Source of the DNA: Cylindrodendrum hubeiense
Lineage: Eukaryota > Ascomycota > Sordariomycetes > Hypocreales > Nectriaceae
Reading direction: 5' to 3'
DNA length: 64,000 nucleotides
Assembly: GCA_014621425.1 (NCBI GenBank)
Contig: JAANBB010000086.1
Span: forward strand, 55,729 to 119,728
Both the position numbers and the translations under genes were made by a program. How positions within the stretch are numbered: position 1 is the stretch's first letter; each line of letters starts with the position of its first letter. Below, piece after piece: positions 11,049 to 22,358 of the stretch. The notes beneath the pieces are model-generated. The model did not search any database and was not told where the DNA came from. It saw only the letters and a list, made by a program, of their open reading frames with translations.

Positions 11049-12145
11049 ATGGCCAAACAAGCAAGGCCGCCACTCCCGGTGTCACCCACTGACCTGGAAC
11101 CGTTCACCAAATCAATCCGGCGGAATGCTATGGCCTCAAAGGACGCGACATGTAACTCCCGGTCCGTCAATAACATAAGGGGTTCTCATCCTCGCGAGAG
11201 ACTGCTTACCCATCCGCTGTTATGGACGGAGCGCCAACTCCAAGCCTTTGACTGCCGTTTTGCCTATGATGAAAACGACAAGCCTCATCCCAAGGGAGAC
11301 CAGTTCACGCCCTCTCGCTTGCCCTTGACACCACCTTCGTCGGCACCAAAACCCGACCTTAGCAGCGAGGATGAGCCCACCGAAGAAACACGCCGCATGG
11401 CAAAAACCTGCCACCCGCCTTTGAAGCACTACGCCTTGGCCTGTCTACTGCGCTGTCAGGGGTTTGAGAAAACCGGGTGGGACCATTCCCGCCAACAGGG
11501 CATCCTCACTAATATCGCATCGCTAACTTGGGCCAGTGACTCTATTACTTTTTACCATAATAACCGTCCGGCTTATCAACCGAAGTGCTCCGTGTTTTCG
11601 CCCAAATGCGACGCCGGCCTGGAAACTAGCCGCCTACTGCAGTTGGCTTATCTCGACTACGCCGAAATTCAGGGTAGCCGCCGCAAGATGCTGATGCCAA
11701 GTCGGCCCCCCGAAGGGAGCGATAACGCACCAGGTCGAGCCATCTTCCATAAAAGGCTGGCCAAAGTAACCCCGAAAGAATGGTCCCAGGATCCATTTCT
11801 GGTATCCATCTTGATTTCACTTGCCCAGTTGCAGCAGCATCATGCTGGAGCCAGGCAACCAGGCCATGATGCTCCGTCGAGCAAGGATTTATATACAGTA
11901 AGCCGACTTCAATGTAACGTGAACAGAACCTAGCTAATTCACTGTTCAAGGCACAACTACTGCTAACTCACAACCTGCATCGTCACGCTATTCACCTCTA
12001 TGAAGCTGAGATCCCTATCATGTTTCTCAGCAAGCTTACCGACCCACATCACCATGGGATGGCTAGTATGGTCATCCACCACAAAATGGTTCCATTTGAA
12101 CCGCACGCCGATTTCTCTGATCGTCTGGCCGCTCTTCTACGATGA
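11049..12145 (+). CDS. Hypothetical fungal protein (two exons)
   Basis: Exon 1 runs 11049-11897 and exon 2 runs 11951-12145. The 53-bp intron has donor GTAAGC, a GCTAATT branch and acceptor CAAG, and the join is phase 0. The product is 347 residues from ATG 11049; the frame is also open from 10980, adding 23 basic residues. It contains a Pro/Ser-rich linker, then a globular part with ILTNIASLTWASDSITFYHN and DPFLVSILISLAQLQQH, ending in a helical tail with LHRHAIHLYEAEIPIMFLS. I believe similar orphan proteins are widespread in filamentous fungi, but I know of no assigned function. It is divergent from the gene at 9940-10854. Confidence 0.65.
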
Positions 12146-12963
12146 CCAAGAAAGCCATTCCCCAAAAACATGGGGCAACAGCCAGTGGCTTTTAGACTTC
12201 TAGAAACCCCAACTTTGCGACCGGAACATGGGAACCCCGGTATTCGTTTCTCCAAGAAAAAAAAAGGAATATCGATAGATACATATAAGGATCAAATTAA
12301 AGATTAATAATCACCTGCTAGAACGTCATGCCATCTCACAGTGCAGACATCTAAGAGTTGGCCAAAGATTTTGTGCCTGAGCTGGAAAATATAAGACTGT
12401 AATCGTGCTTTGGGGTAGTTACGCTCTTAAGTTGTGGTAAATAATAAATCTCTGCGTAATATCACTCGCAGTATTTGAATTCTATAAAAGATGTGATAAA
12501 TAGTGACACTTTTTGATTTAGGGAGGCTCCTTAATTTAAGATAGCACGCGGATACCATGATTCATCATTAAGGTCTAAGGTAGGATATTTATTAGCGACC
12601 GCTCCTTCTCAAATTCTAGCATGAACCGCCCCTGTTTTGTCAGATTCCTTAGTAGAAACTGCTCGATAGCCGCTACCGTCATTGGTCGGCGCGCTGTCTT
12701 CCTGCCAGACAAACTAGGGTTCTGACGAACAGGTTCATATCACACGGGGGATGATTCTTGGTCGAATCTGACGGAAGCGGGGCCTTAATCTTACCCTGAT
12801 TTGCGTTGCCGCCTCGCCCCGCCCATTTAAAATCCAACCCGAAGTTAATAATCACGTGCGAGTCATCTACAGTTAGTCGGCATTTACCATATATGTACGG
12901 AGGAATCCACCCTTCTTGACAGTCTTTATACCTCCATATTTTGCCCCACACTTTCCCAACACA
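12146..12963. other. Intergenic region, promoter of the second Zn2Cys6 gene
   Basis: AT-rich from about 12,240 to 12,620, then normal. No gene or repeat is recognised. The part next to 12,964 is the likely promoter of the regulator, with a pyrimidine-rich leader just before ATG. Confidence 0.5.
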
Positions 12964-14376
12964 ATGCAGGTGTCTGGACCTAGAAACCCGAAGTTGAGAA
13001 CTGCATGCGACAGATGCTACGACCTCAAAGAACGATGCGAGCGTGCAACCACTTCCGCCCGCTGCGCACGGTGCAAGAGGCTGAGCCTGTCCTGCTCAAC
13101 AGTCCGGCCGGTGCGGCCTGTGGGCAGAAGGGTACATCGTGAGAAGGACATTGTCTCCGGAACGACATCGAGCAAACGCAGAAAACTGGAACAATACCAA
13201 CCCGGTATCGACGCATTTTTGGGCGTCATCCCTGACCAGCAACCCGGAGAAAAGGAGCTGTTACTGTTTCTCCTAAGCCGACCGGAAAGCCTGGATCAGT
13301 ACGTGGTGTGCCCGAGTTTTCAGGCCGAGCAACAGCAATCGCTGGCTTTCCAACTGCGGGCTGCCTTGCCATCGCTCAAGGATGCGTATCTTGCGTGTGC
13401 TGTTACGCTTAAGCAGCTCCAATACAGCACTGGAACGGACGTCGATCCGAGCATCAGCCTCGGCTACATATCAAAGGCCATGAGTGCACTACGCGCACTA
13501 CCTGTTTTGCGTCCACAGGATATCGTCTTATGTCATACTCTTGGAAGTGCCCTGGCTTTCTCGATATACTCAGCCATCGGCGTAGGAGTACCAGACATCT
13601 GCCGGTACTGTCTCGGCACAACAAGTCCATTCGTGGGGACTGCAATATCCGGATCACACGAAGATCCGTGGGAGAGCTTTCTGATCCTTATGGAGACTAC
13701 GGACTGTCTTGTCCATCGGACAACCCCGATACGAAGGATCCAGGCACCAACAGCTTTTGTTGTTGACCGACACCTTGGTCTCTGTTTACCTCTCATGCCC
13801 TATTATCACGACATCTGCGTAATCAGCAATTCACTTCTCGACACGACTGACGTGAGCGCTCTGGATCGCCTTCACAAGCAGCTAGATGGTATCCATACTT
13901 TCGTGGAGTCGTGGCAGCCATCTTGCTTGAATCAGCTTGTCGAGCAGTTTGATTCAGCAGAAATCATCAACCTTCTTGCGCAAGCCAAGGTGTACCGCTT
14001 AGGAGCGCTGCTGATGAGCCACCGGCTGCGGTTTCCGTTTGGTCAGGAGGACGTTCAAGCCGAAATATGGTCGAAGGAAGTTATGATGGAGCTTGATTTG
14101 GCAAAGAGTGTCACAAATCGATCGATGCGGTTTGTGACATTGCCATTCATAATCGCAGCCGTCGAGGTCCGAGATGAGAGCCTGCGCTTGAAGACGCTCC
14201 AGCGGGTGAACGACTACGTGGATCGGTTCGCTCCTTTCATGCAAAAAGCAACAGAGAAATTCTTGTCAAGAATTTGGCAAGAGCGTGATTTGAATATTAC
14301 GAATCGCTGGTTTGATTCCGTACATAAACCATGCCCTGTATTGGATTCCATTAATGAAATATGTTTCAATAGCTAG
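12964..14376 (+). CDS. Zn2Cys6 fungal transcription factor (short type)
   Basis: An intronless frame of 470 residues from ATG 12964, whose context CACAATG is better than the in-frame ATG at 12916. The zinc cluster is at residues 15-44 with Cys 15, 18, 25, 34, 37 and 44 (CX2CX6CX8CX2CX6C). A basic linker with KRRK follows, then a helical C-terminal part with no clear fungal_trans signature. This layout (AflR-like length, cluster at the extreme N-terminus) is common in regulators of small gene clusters. It ends only 40 bp from the convergent amidase gene, so the amidase is a plausible but unproven target. Confidence 0.85.
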   Translation: MQVSGPRNPKLRTACDRCYDLKERCERATTSARCARCKRLSLSCSTVRPVRPVGRRVHREKDIVSGTTSSKRRKLEQYQPGIDAFLGVIPDQQPGEKELLLFLLSRPESLDQYVVCPSFQAEQQQSLAFQLRAALPSLKDAYLACAVTLKQLQYSTGTDVDPSISLGYISKAMSALRALPVLRPQDIVLCHTLGSALAFSIYSAIGVGVPDICRYCLGTTSPFVGTAISGSHEDPWESFLILMETTDCLVHRTTPIRRIQAPTAFVVDRHLGLCLPLMPYYHDICVISNSLLDTTDVSALDRLHKQLDGIHTFVESWQPSCLNQLVEQFDSAEIINLLAQAKVYRLGALLMSHRLRFPFGQEDVQAEIWSKEVMMELDLAKSVTNRSMRFVTLPFIIAAVEVRDESLRLKTLQRVNDYVDRFAPFMQKATEKFLSRIWQERDLNITNRWFDSVHKPCPVLDSINEICFNS

Positions 14377-14416
14377 GAAATCTAATCTGTATCAATCAAG
14401 CCTTCGAGAAACTACT

Positions 14417-16309
14417 CTAAACTTGATTTATGACCGAGTCCAGGACAGACGCCGCCTTCAACAGGGCCTCGTCCCTGTGCCTGTACCCAATAACCGTAAT
14501 GCAGACCGGTGCGTCCTTGTACTGTTCCGGACCGGTATCTATGGGAGCATGTGTTAGCTGGAGTTATAATAAAATAATTTGAGAAGAAAATGGTACGTAC
14601 AAAGACTGTAGAGTCCCTCATCATCCGGACCGAATTTCGCGTTGCTCAAATCGTCAGCGGAGTCGATGTCTTGCACCTGATCCACAGGGATGACAATAGC
14701 TGGGTAATCGAGATAGTTCCACAGGGAAGTGTATGCCGCCTTCGTCCAGCAATCCAGAGGAACTGCCGTATGCGGTGCCGGAGGCATTAGAATCACATCA
14801 ATGTCGTTGTCGCGGAATAGTTTGTGGTACGCTTTTGCTGCCTCGGCTCGGCGGACATTCAAATCGAAGAATCCCTGCAGTGTCGTTCCTGGCACCGATA
14901 GAAGGCCGATTGCTTGGAGTGATGGGATGACTGGCTCCCCTGTTCGCGCGAACTGTTCGTTGTAGTGCTTTCGTTTGTCAGTCTAAACCAGTGGGTCGGG
15001 GGTCTGGTGGGCTCACATCGCTTCCCAATAGTGTAAAATAGCTAATGATATCTTGATAATGCGATTGGACGTTGGGCAGGTTGATGGGAATGATCTCAAT
15101 CTCGTCATTGCCACGGAGAAGATCAGTCGCCTTCTTGAGGCCACGTCTAACTGGCGGCGAGGCAGTAAAGACGCCGTCGTTTTGAGCAACACCGATCCGG
15201 AGCTTGCGAGTGGGTTTGAGGTCTATCCACGGAACCGAGACCACAGTGCTGTCATGTCTCCATGGCTCTGCTTGGAGTATCGTCTTCAGAAAGAGAGAGC
15301 AATCCCGAAGTGAGGTCGCCATGGGTCCGGCTGAGGAACGGATGCCATCTGTCCCTGGCGTGGTGAGATCTCGAACACCGTCATGAGGAACGAAACCCAC
15401 GCTGGGCCGAAAGCCATAGATCGCATTGCAGACGGACGGGACACGAATGCTGCCACCAATATCCGTTCCGACTCCGAGAATGCTGCCTCTAAGGGCAAGG
15501 AGGGCACCTTCGCCTCCGGTACTCCCTCCAGCAGTGAGCAGTTTGTTGCGAGGATTCAGAGTTCTTCCGAAAATGTTGTTGTCACTGTCACCGGTCATGA
15601 TCGACTGGGGTAGATTGGTCTTGCAGTAAAGAACCGCACCCAAGTCAAGCAGCATAGCAGCAAGGGCGCTGTTATGCTCTGCTGGCTCATCCACATAGCA
15701 ACCCAATCCAGTGGATGTATCATATCCAGAGACTTGGTAGCTATCTTTGAGTGAGATTGGCAGACCAAACAGTGGTAGGAGAGTTTTTCCACGGGGCTTT
15801 TGCCCGTATTCCAGGTCAAGCTTCTTCGCTCGTTCAATAGCAGTGTCGAAGAATATCTCCGTCAAACAATTCGTCTGCCGCGGGTTGAAGTTAGAAGTCT
15901 TTCGTAAACAGGCACTTCACGGACTTACCAGCTGGTGGGCAATGGCAGCCCTTTTGCAAAAGGCCACGGTCACTTGCTCAACAGACCAGACTCCAGCCTT
16001 AAGCTTTTCGAGGAGTGCGGTTGCGTCGTAGTCAGAAGTGATTTTGGATTCCGTCTCGTCCAACAGCCCACATTTAAGCGGTATTTCCATGACGTTATTA
16101 GCATCCTGGAATGTTTCGGGAGAGATGCGCCACTCTTTCGGAATCTTGTCCCACTGCTGAGCCTTTTTCTCCGCTGCAATCACCTGGTAGTTCTTCATCT
16201 CGGATGGCATCTTGATCTTGCACGAATTGGTTGATAGGAAATGAGAATCGGTGAAGTTTTGCTGTTTGGAGATGAGATCTGGAGTTGGATTCATTTCACA
16301 TTCGGACAT
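14417..16309 (-). CDS. Amidase (amidase-signature family, fungal acetamidase-like)
   Basis: Four exons: 16309-15929, 15874-15017, 14967-14601 and 14538-14417. Introns are 54, 49 and 62 bp and all joins keep frame, giving 575 residues. The Ser-cisSer-Lys triad is visible: Lys about 170 in PISLKDSY, cis-Ser about 245 in TAGGSTGGEGA and the nucleophile Ser about 269 in VGTDIGGSIRVP. The N-terminal AEKKAQQWDKIPKEWRI helix and the C-terminal APVCITVIGYR are typical of fungal acetamidase-type enzymes, which hydrolyse amides to acid plus ammonia. The start may instead be the ATG at 16210, which gives 542 residues. It lacks the extra C-terminal domain of allophanate hydrolase, so it probably does not complete the urea carboxylase pathway at 701-4606. 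Confidence 0.9.
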
Positions 16310-16860
16310 TTCAAGCTATTTATCGACAAAGCACATTGTCAAAGCCGTTGAGAGAGCCCATACGGGGCCATACAAATTGTTGAAAGCCTCCGGCTCCGGC
16401 TCCGGCTCTAGTCCAGACTAATGCAGCACCCGAGATCAAAGAGATTGACATCTGCCGAATATTCAGTATGCGGCATTTCACAAGGAAACGAGTCTCATAG
16501 TCCCACTACTAGGGGTTATCTTGAAATGACTTCAATTGTCCAGGTCGCCTTGACTGGAAACTTCTCGAGTTCGCTTGTCCGCGGGCGGGGCTACTTAGTA
16601 GTGGGGCAAGGTCTCCTCCGGCCAACCTTCCGGCTCTTTATGACCAATGGAAAGTTCTAAAGTTCGCCAATACGGACCCAGTATTCGAATCCCTGTTCGT
16701 GGGCGGAGCCACTTGGTCAAAGTCCCCTCCGGTCAACCCTCCGGCCCACCATGGCCAATAAGCGCACAGATGGTACAGGATGCCATGACCAAATAAAAGG
16801 GTTTTATCACAAACCTCCTTTTTTCAAGAGAAGATCCTAGCAAGTAAGGATTATGTTGAT
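16310..16860. repeat. Intergenic region with an imperfect tandem duplication
   Basis: Two related GC-rich segments lie at about 16,574-16,654 and 16,692-16,760. Both contain GGGCGG near the start and CTCCGG then CAACC(T/C)TCCGG near the end, about 118 bp apart. At about 16,388 there is also a short hexamer run (CTCCGG repeated three to four times). This is upstream of the amidase gene. It may be worn transposon sequence or promoter repeats; I cannot tell which. Confidence 0.4.
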
Positions 16861-16863
16861 TTT

Positions 16864-17360
16864 ATGTACGTACGTAAGCTGGCGCAGCATGCCCAAGCTA
16901 CGGCAGGGTACGTACAGGATCACGACATCGAGTTCATCCGACAGGAGGAGAGGAATGTTTGTAACATTATTACTGAGATGATGACCAGGGCCCAGGTTTT
17001 GAAGCTATGATACGTCCCTATCATATTAGATACACTGATGAGCCTCTACGCGATCTGATTCCCAGTGTACATGGGTTTCATAAAATACCAGACAGAAAAG
17101 ACAGAAATCCAGGCCCTTGGAAAGCATCAAGGACCTTCGTGAGGCAAGCCATGTGTGTAAAATTGCCGATGAGTGAGTTGAAGTCACCGACACAACCAGA
17201 GGCTTTTTCCTTGTACAAGCTCAGAGAGAAAACTCGGATGAAGGTGAAGAGGTCAAGATATTACTACCCAGAAGTGGAGTCAGCCGCCACACCTATGATT
17301 CGACTCGAGGGAATCCCACGACCTTATGCGTGCTCCCAACCAGTATTGGGTTCTCTGTAA
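16864..17360 (+). pseudogene. Possible remnant of an unrecognised gene (two overlapping short frames)
   Basis: ATG 16864 opens 48 residues with protein-like composition (VRKLAQHAQATAG, FIRQEERNVCNIITEMM), ending at 17010. A second frame of 117 residues begins at ATG 17007 and overlaps it by four bases, containing GFHKIPDRKDRNPG and VKRSRYYYPE. No family is recognised. The change of frame suggests a frameshifted or decayed gene rather than two genes. The rest, to 17,800, holds only short frames. Confidence 0.25.
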
Positions 17361-17805
17361 AGTATTTAAGATGCAACAATAGGAATGGAGCATGGGAGGG
17401 TCGAGGAATATGTTGAAATCAATGCCTTCACTTCTTCCAAGACGTCATCCGGGAGCGTCTCGAACTGGATGGACCACGAAGTATGGAAGTTGCGATCTTT
17501 TCGGGACGACCTACAATTGCTGTCAGCAATTGCAGAGAACATAATATCACCAGGACCCTCATTTAGCGAGACAAGAAGGTGTATTATCTAGCAGCTAATT
17601 GTACTCTCGGCCTGATACTTGGATCGTCCTCTTACGTGGCATCTGCGAAGTGGTGGAATGGACAATTAATCCTTTGAACAACAGACCGCTACACGATCTT
17701 AGCAACAGAGAAGATGTCATAAAATTGAAGAGCCGGAGATTAAGTAATGTATCGTATCCTTCTTGGTATGACAACGACAATTGTAATTGGTGACATTTGC
17801 ACTAT

Positions 17806-19377
17806 TTAGGTGCAATGCCAACTGTCTGCAGAACTAGGATTCCCATGTCCATCGTAAATGTTCCGAGCTGGATATTTGCAGTGCTTTCTTTGCGCGACCA
17901 AGTCCCCAGTGCTTCGAGAGCCGTCACGGTATTGCGTCCCGAGAATGTACTCGGGCGCAATGCCCTCCTCGACCCATCTGACGATGGCTGCCAGGGCATT
18001 GGAATCTGGGTCATATGTCGCAAATGTTTCCTCGCTGCTTCCGATAAAGCTTGCACCATCTCCACCTCGGCAGTGCGCAAGTCCCGATATGCGGAAATAT
18101 CTGTAGAAGTCATCCAACTCTGCAGAGGACAAACCCATGGTTCGTGAAACGTGATCATAATAGCGGGCCGAGTTTTCACTGCTAATTGCAGGGTCTTGAA
18201 GACCATGATAGTGCAGAATTTTCGTACCCTGAGCCCTAGCTCGCGACAAGTCGCCTTCCCAAGTTGAAACATTGAATGGGTTAAGCTTTGAGGCGGCAAT
18301 CCAGTCCTTGGAGCTCAGTGTTTTGATATCCCATTCTGTGTCATTATAAATTGCGTATCGAAACCAATCAACCGGGTAGCTATGTGGTTTTCCGTTAAAG
18401 TACCACTCGGTGGAGTTGGCCCCTGGTTGTAATCGTGGGTAAATTACGTTGCCTTCAGAGTCGTAGACGGGTGAGAAAATAGCTCGAACGGTCTCGGCCT
18501 GCGTCCCCGTTAGACATTCGTCTAATTGTTCTGCTGCACAAATCAAGGCTTCAGGTCTGTATTGGCAAAGATTTGGGTCTTCAATCACCCCATCAACGAC
18601 ACCGTCCAGTCCATCACATTGTCGAAGAATATCTTTGTAGACAAGATCCCAGTGGGATGCAGACAGGAACGTAGGAGATCCTGGCTCTCCTGTCTTCAGG
18701 TAAACTTGTCCAGTCCAGTACATAAGAGCATTCAGATTGAAGGCAGGGGCACCAGCGACAATTCCGTCGAAATCCTCGGGGAATTCCTGTGCTTCCTTGA
18801 AGCCTTGTCTGCCACCTGTTGAACACCCGAGGTAGTATGATTTGGCCGGCCCTGTCCCATAGAATTCATGGCTGATTTGTTTGCCAATCTTGGCTTCGAG
18901 GTGGATAGAGCGATAGACGTAGTCTTCAACAACCCCTGAGTTCTTGTAAAAAGGCAAGCCGCTGACTCCATCATGTCCATTGTTAGTGCCTATAGTGGCA
19001 AACCCATGTGTAGCTCCGTAATTGATATCATTGTATTTGATACACCCGTTGAGTCCGCCATTTCCGACTCCGAGGAAGCGTCCATTCCAGGAGAGGGGAA
19101 GCCACGCGTCCATGGTGATATTGCTTGCCGGTCCCGTAACCGCAATCAGGGAAACGCGGCAAACGTCGGCGCTAACAACTTGATGGCCAAGACTACAGGT
19201 CGGATGTTCATCATGGAGAGTGAGTTTGGTACCTGCCGGAACGAACTCAGTGCGCAGGATATTGGTGTTGAGCAAGGTCAACCGAGAGGATAAGGAGGCA
19301 CATTTGTCGGCAGTTGGGCAAATGCCACCATCTGACGTCAGCAAGAGCTGTGATAGGTAAGAATAAACAGGTTTCAT
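17806..19377 (-). CDS. Feruloyl esterase / tannase family hydrolase
   Basis: An intronless frame of 523 residues. The family hallmark CS-D-HC motif is complete: Cys185-Ser186 in YYLGCSTGGRQG, Asp395 in HYHGLQDPAI and His435-Cys436 in ISGLAHCRGG. GVGNGGLNG, the DGVSGLPFYKNSG region and the Asp-rich loop CDGLDGVVDGVIEDPN (calcium-binding in the family) are present, as are many cysteines suited to disulfides. Family role: secreted hydrolysis of feruloyl or galloyl esters of plant cell-wall polymers. The N-terminus is odd: there is no convincing signal peptide before the mature-like start, so a short upstream exon may be missing or the start may be altered. Confidence 0.9.
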   Translation of the reverse strand: MKPVYSYLSQLLLTSDGGICPTADKCASLSSRLTLLNTNILRTEFVPAGTKLTLHDEHPTCSLGHQVVSADVCRVSLIAVTGPASNITMDAWLPLSWNGRFLGVGNGGLNGCIKYNDINYGATHGFATIGTNNGHDGVSGLPFYKNSGVVEDYVYRSIHLEAKIGKQISHEFYGTGPAKSYYLGCSTGGRQGFKEAQEFPEDFDGIVAGAPAFNLNALMYWTGQVYLKTGEPGSPTFLSASHWDLVYKDILRQCDGLDGVVDGVIEDPNLCQYRPEALICAAEQLDECLTGTQAETVRAIFSPVYDSEGNVIYPRLQPGANSTEWYFNGKPHSYPVDWFRYAIYNDTEWDIKTLSSKDWIAASKLNPFNVSTWEGDLSRARAQGTKILHYHGLQDPAISSENSARYYDHVSRTMGLSSAELDDFYRYFRISGLAHCRGGDGASFIGSSEETFATYDPDSNALAAIVRWVEEGIAPEYILGTQYRDGSRSTGDLVAQRKHCKYPARNIYDGHGNPSSADSWHCT

Positions 19378-20566
19378 GTTGGCAATGGTGTTTGAGAGGA
19401 GGAGGGGAAGAGAGGCGTAGATTTCTTGTCGTTTTAGGATGAGGTTGGTGAAATTTGCCTGAGCCTTTTTAGTGATTGGACGTCAGGCCACTTATGGGTC
19501 CCTACCCTATCTTTGGCCAATATCACCTAGTATTGGGACGGTCACGTCATTGTATCCTTGTGAGACTGCTCTGAGGGGTCATGCGATCACAATCTAATGT
19601 TTTCTTTCTAGCTGCTGGTATTTATCTACGAGTCATCGCGAACTTTTAAGAAAAGTATACAATTGTTAGAAAGTCGGGGAGACTAGGGGATCTACACACT
19701 ACCGTGGAATGGACTTAACCTGCTTATTCGTAGAAAAAAATTTCATTCATGAAGAAAAAAGATCTTCAAATAGTAAATAAAATCAGCAAGTAAGTTTGGT
19801 CTTATTTAATATCCATGATACGGATGAAGATGTGCATGCACCCTAGCCAATCGCACGGCTCACTGGAGCCGGGGCATGTGAATTAGGCGCGCAAGACTGG
19901 TTGCGTTTACTACAATTAAATAAATAATTGACGTAACGAGTACAAACGAGTTGATCGCAATAATTAGCGGAGGTTATTGGTGTTATTGTCTCAATCGGGG
20001 AAATCACGGCCATTATTAAATACTCAACGGGTGGTTGTGACAAATGTCGCCTTATTCCTCGACATGGTGGGCGCCCATCACAGCTGGGCTTGTTGAGACC
20101 TACATCGAATCGTGAGATAGATCGCAGACATGCTCACAGCCGGCAATTCCACTTGTTTAGAATCAGTAGCGCATAGAATAAATACTTGGACACATCGATC
20201 CCTCCATGCCTAAGAAGTGTAAAAGACCAGGTTGGCTTTGGCCGCTGGTTCCCTCCTTTTACGCACCTGAATATCTAAGGTATATACGTGCTAGTCCATC
20301 AGTGAACATGCCCGCACAGTGGACTAATCGGACAGCATGTTAGGCTACTTGTAATGAAAGATATTAAGCACTGAGCGCCTAGTGGTGTTCAACCAATAAG
20401 AAACCCCAACCGCGTGCGGGTGGAAACAGAGTGATTATCGTCTTGCAACAAACGGGTCAGAAAGCGGCGAATAAAATCCGGCCCATCAGATTTCTTCTAC
20501 CCCTCCTTATTCTCAATCTGTCACTCTCGGGGTCACGAGGCATCCCGGCGGTGAAGTAACTACAAT
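19378..20566. other. Intergenic region, 1.2 kb
   Basis: This lies between two divergent genes (esterase minus, HET plus), so it should hold both promoters. It is moderately AT-rich with A-runs near 19,733-19,790. No gene, RNA or repeat is recognised. Confidence 0.5.
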
Positions 20567-22358
20567 ATGGTTCAACAAGAGGCTAATCTGTGTTCGTTTT
20601 GCTGGGATTTGGTAAAGTTGTCCGTTGATATTGCCACCCTACCTCTTCTTAAGCCTCACCATCCAACTTTCGGACCTCTTCTTGAGTCGAGCAAGACATG
20701 TGCCGTCTGTCAATCGATAATTTCGCGCCTTTGGGCTTCTTCCAGTCTGCAGGACGAAATAGCAAACAAGACGCGTATCAATAGCGCGGATGAATACCCG
20801 GTTCCAATCACAGTGAAAGCTGCTCGAGAAATGCTATCTGGGGTTACATGGGCATTCACAGAAGCAACTCTCAGCAGCACAAATTCTCCTTTCCTCTGGA
20901 CATCCTGCTTCACATTTTTAGCTTTTCAGCCTGTTGGTAAGAGAGTCCATCCCTATCCTCGTAGTATATGAAAGGCACAAGGATGGAGTCTCACAGTTTC
21001 CTGCAACAGGCCCAGTTTTAAACCCAGAATGGAGAAGCTCAGCCACGACTTTTAACGAAAACATTCAAACCATTAAGTCATGGTTGCATGAATGTCGCTC
21101 CAACCATAATCACGCAGAAGTTGCTCCCAATGTTTCTCCCCGGAGACTTGTTGATGTTGGCTCCGAGGGGACACCAATAAAATTGATTGAAGGCGGTGAT
21201 ATTCCAGACCACATAGAGTACGCAACCCTCAGTTACTGTTGGGGCGACTCATCGCAAGTTCAAACCACAAAAGATACACTCGCCCAGTTCAGCCAAGAAA
21301 TTTCTTCTGAATTACTCCCAAAAACATTTGCAGATGCTATAAGATTGACAAGAGCCATCGGTGTCCCTTATATCTGGATCGATTCACTGTGTATCGTTCA
21401 AGACGATGAACAGGAATGGCAAACCGAAGCAGCGCATATGGGTGATATATTCCTCGGAAGCAAGCTCACGATCGCTGCCGCACAGTCTTCAAACAGCTCT
21501 CAGGGATGCTTCCCTTCAGTAGACCATGGATCTTATGAAGACGAGTTATTCCTTCGATCGGAACGGGATGGTTCTAGTATCTTGGTCCGCATTTATCAAG
21601 ATGATATTCGGTACCGCGCTCTAAGCGACAGCACCATAAGTACACGCGGCTGGACCCTACAAGAACAATTACTCTCCCCCCGTATGGTCTCTTGTATGCA
21701 GTCTGGACTCCACTGGCAATGTTCGACTCACTACTGGACCCAAAGTGGACTTGAATTTGAGCCAGAAGATATGATCAATATTGATGCGAGAGTCCGTACT
21801 CCATCAATCCACCATGGTCTTCAACAAACTGATCAGTGGCGCCGCGCAACTTGGCGGCTCATAGTCGAGAACTACTCAAGGCGCACTTTTACATACGAGG
21901 AAGATAGGGTTGCTGCCATTGCAGGCATCACGAAATATTTCGCGTCCGTTATGGCGAATAAACCCATCCTTGGTCTATGGATGGAGTCCTTTGCAAAGAA
22001 TTTAGGATGGTTGCGAGTGTCTGAACCACAAAATAAGTCAACGTCTTCAGGTCTACCATCGTGGTCATGGCTCAGCTGCCCAGGGTCCCTTGTCTACGAT
22101 CTCTGGGGTGGGGAATATCCTTTTAGTGCTGACTCTGAGGCACGTCGAGTTGAGCGATTGACGCTTCTGGACTGGGATATCCAATGGCACGGCACGCCGT
22201 ACACTTCGCCGATTAAGACGGCTCAAGTCCAAGTCAAAGACCCTGTACAGGATATTCAAATCACGCCTTTTGCCAAAGGAAACACTTACAACCCGCCATA
22301 TTTCGAGGTGTTTGGGGAGAATCACAAATATGATGTGAAGACTGAAATACCCTGGTGA
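20567..22358 (+). CDS. HET (heterokaryon incompatibility) domain protein
   Basis: Exons 20567-20936 and 21010-22358 give 572 residues. The intron (donor GTAAGA, acceptor AACAG) restores the frame. The HET domain starts near residue 194 with YATLSYCWGD. It continues through LPKTFADAIRLTRAIGVPYI, WIDSLCIVQDDEQEWQ and the ISTRGWTLQEQLLSPR block, all core motifs of PF06985. N-terminal cysteines (CSFCWDL, CAVCQSI) form the zinc-finger-like lead often seen before HET. The C-terminus has the LPSWSWLSCPG motif common downstream of HET. The family triggers cell death or growth arrest on non-self recognition in some fungi, but most members are uncharacterised. HET genes are often in variable regions, which fits the transposon-rich neighbourhood. 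Confidence 0.92.

Noticed and set aside
14417..16309. Reading the amidase as the missing allophanate hydrolase for the urea carboxylase
   Set aside because: The length and N- and C-termini match acetamidase-type enzymes, and the extra C-terminal domain of allophanate hydrolase is absent.
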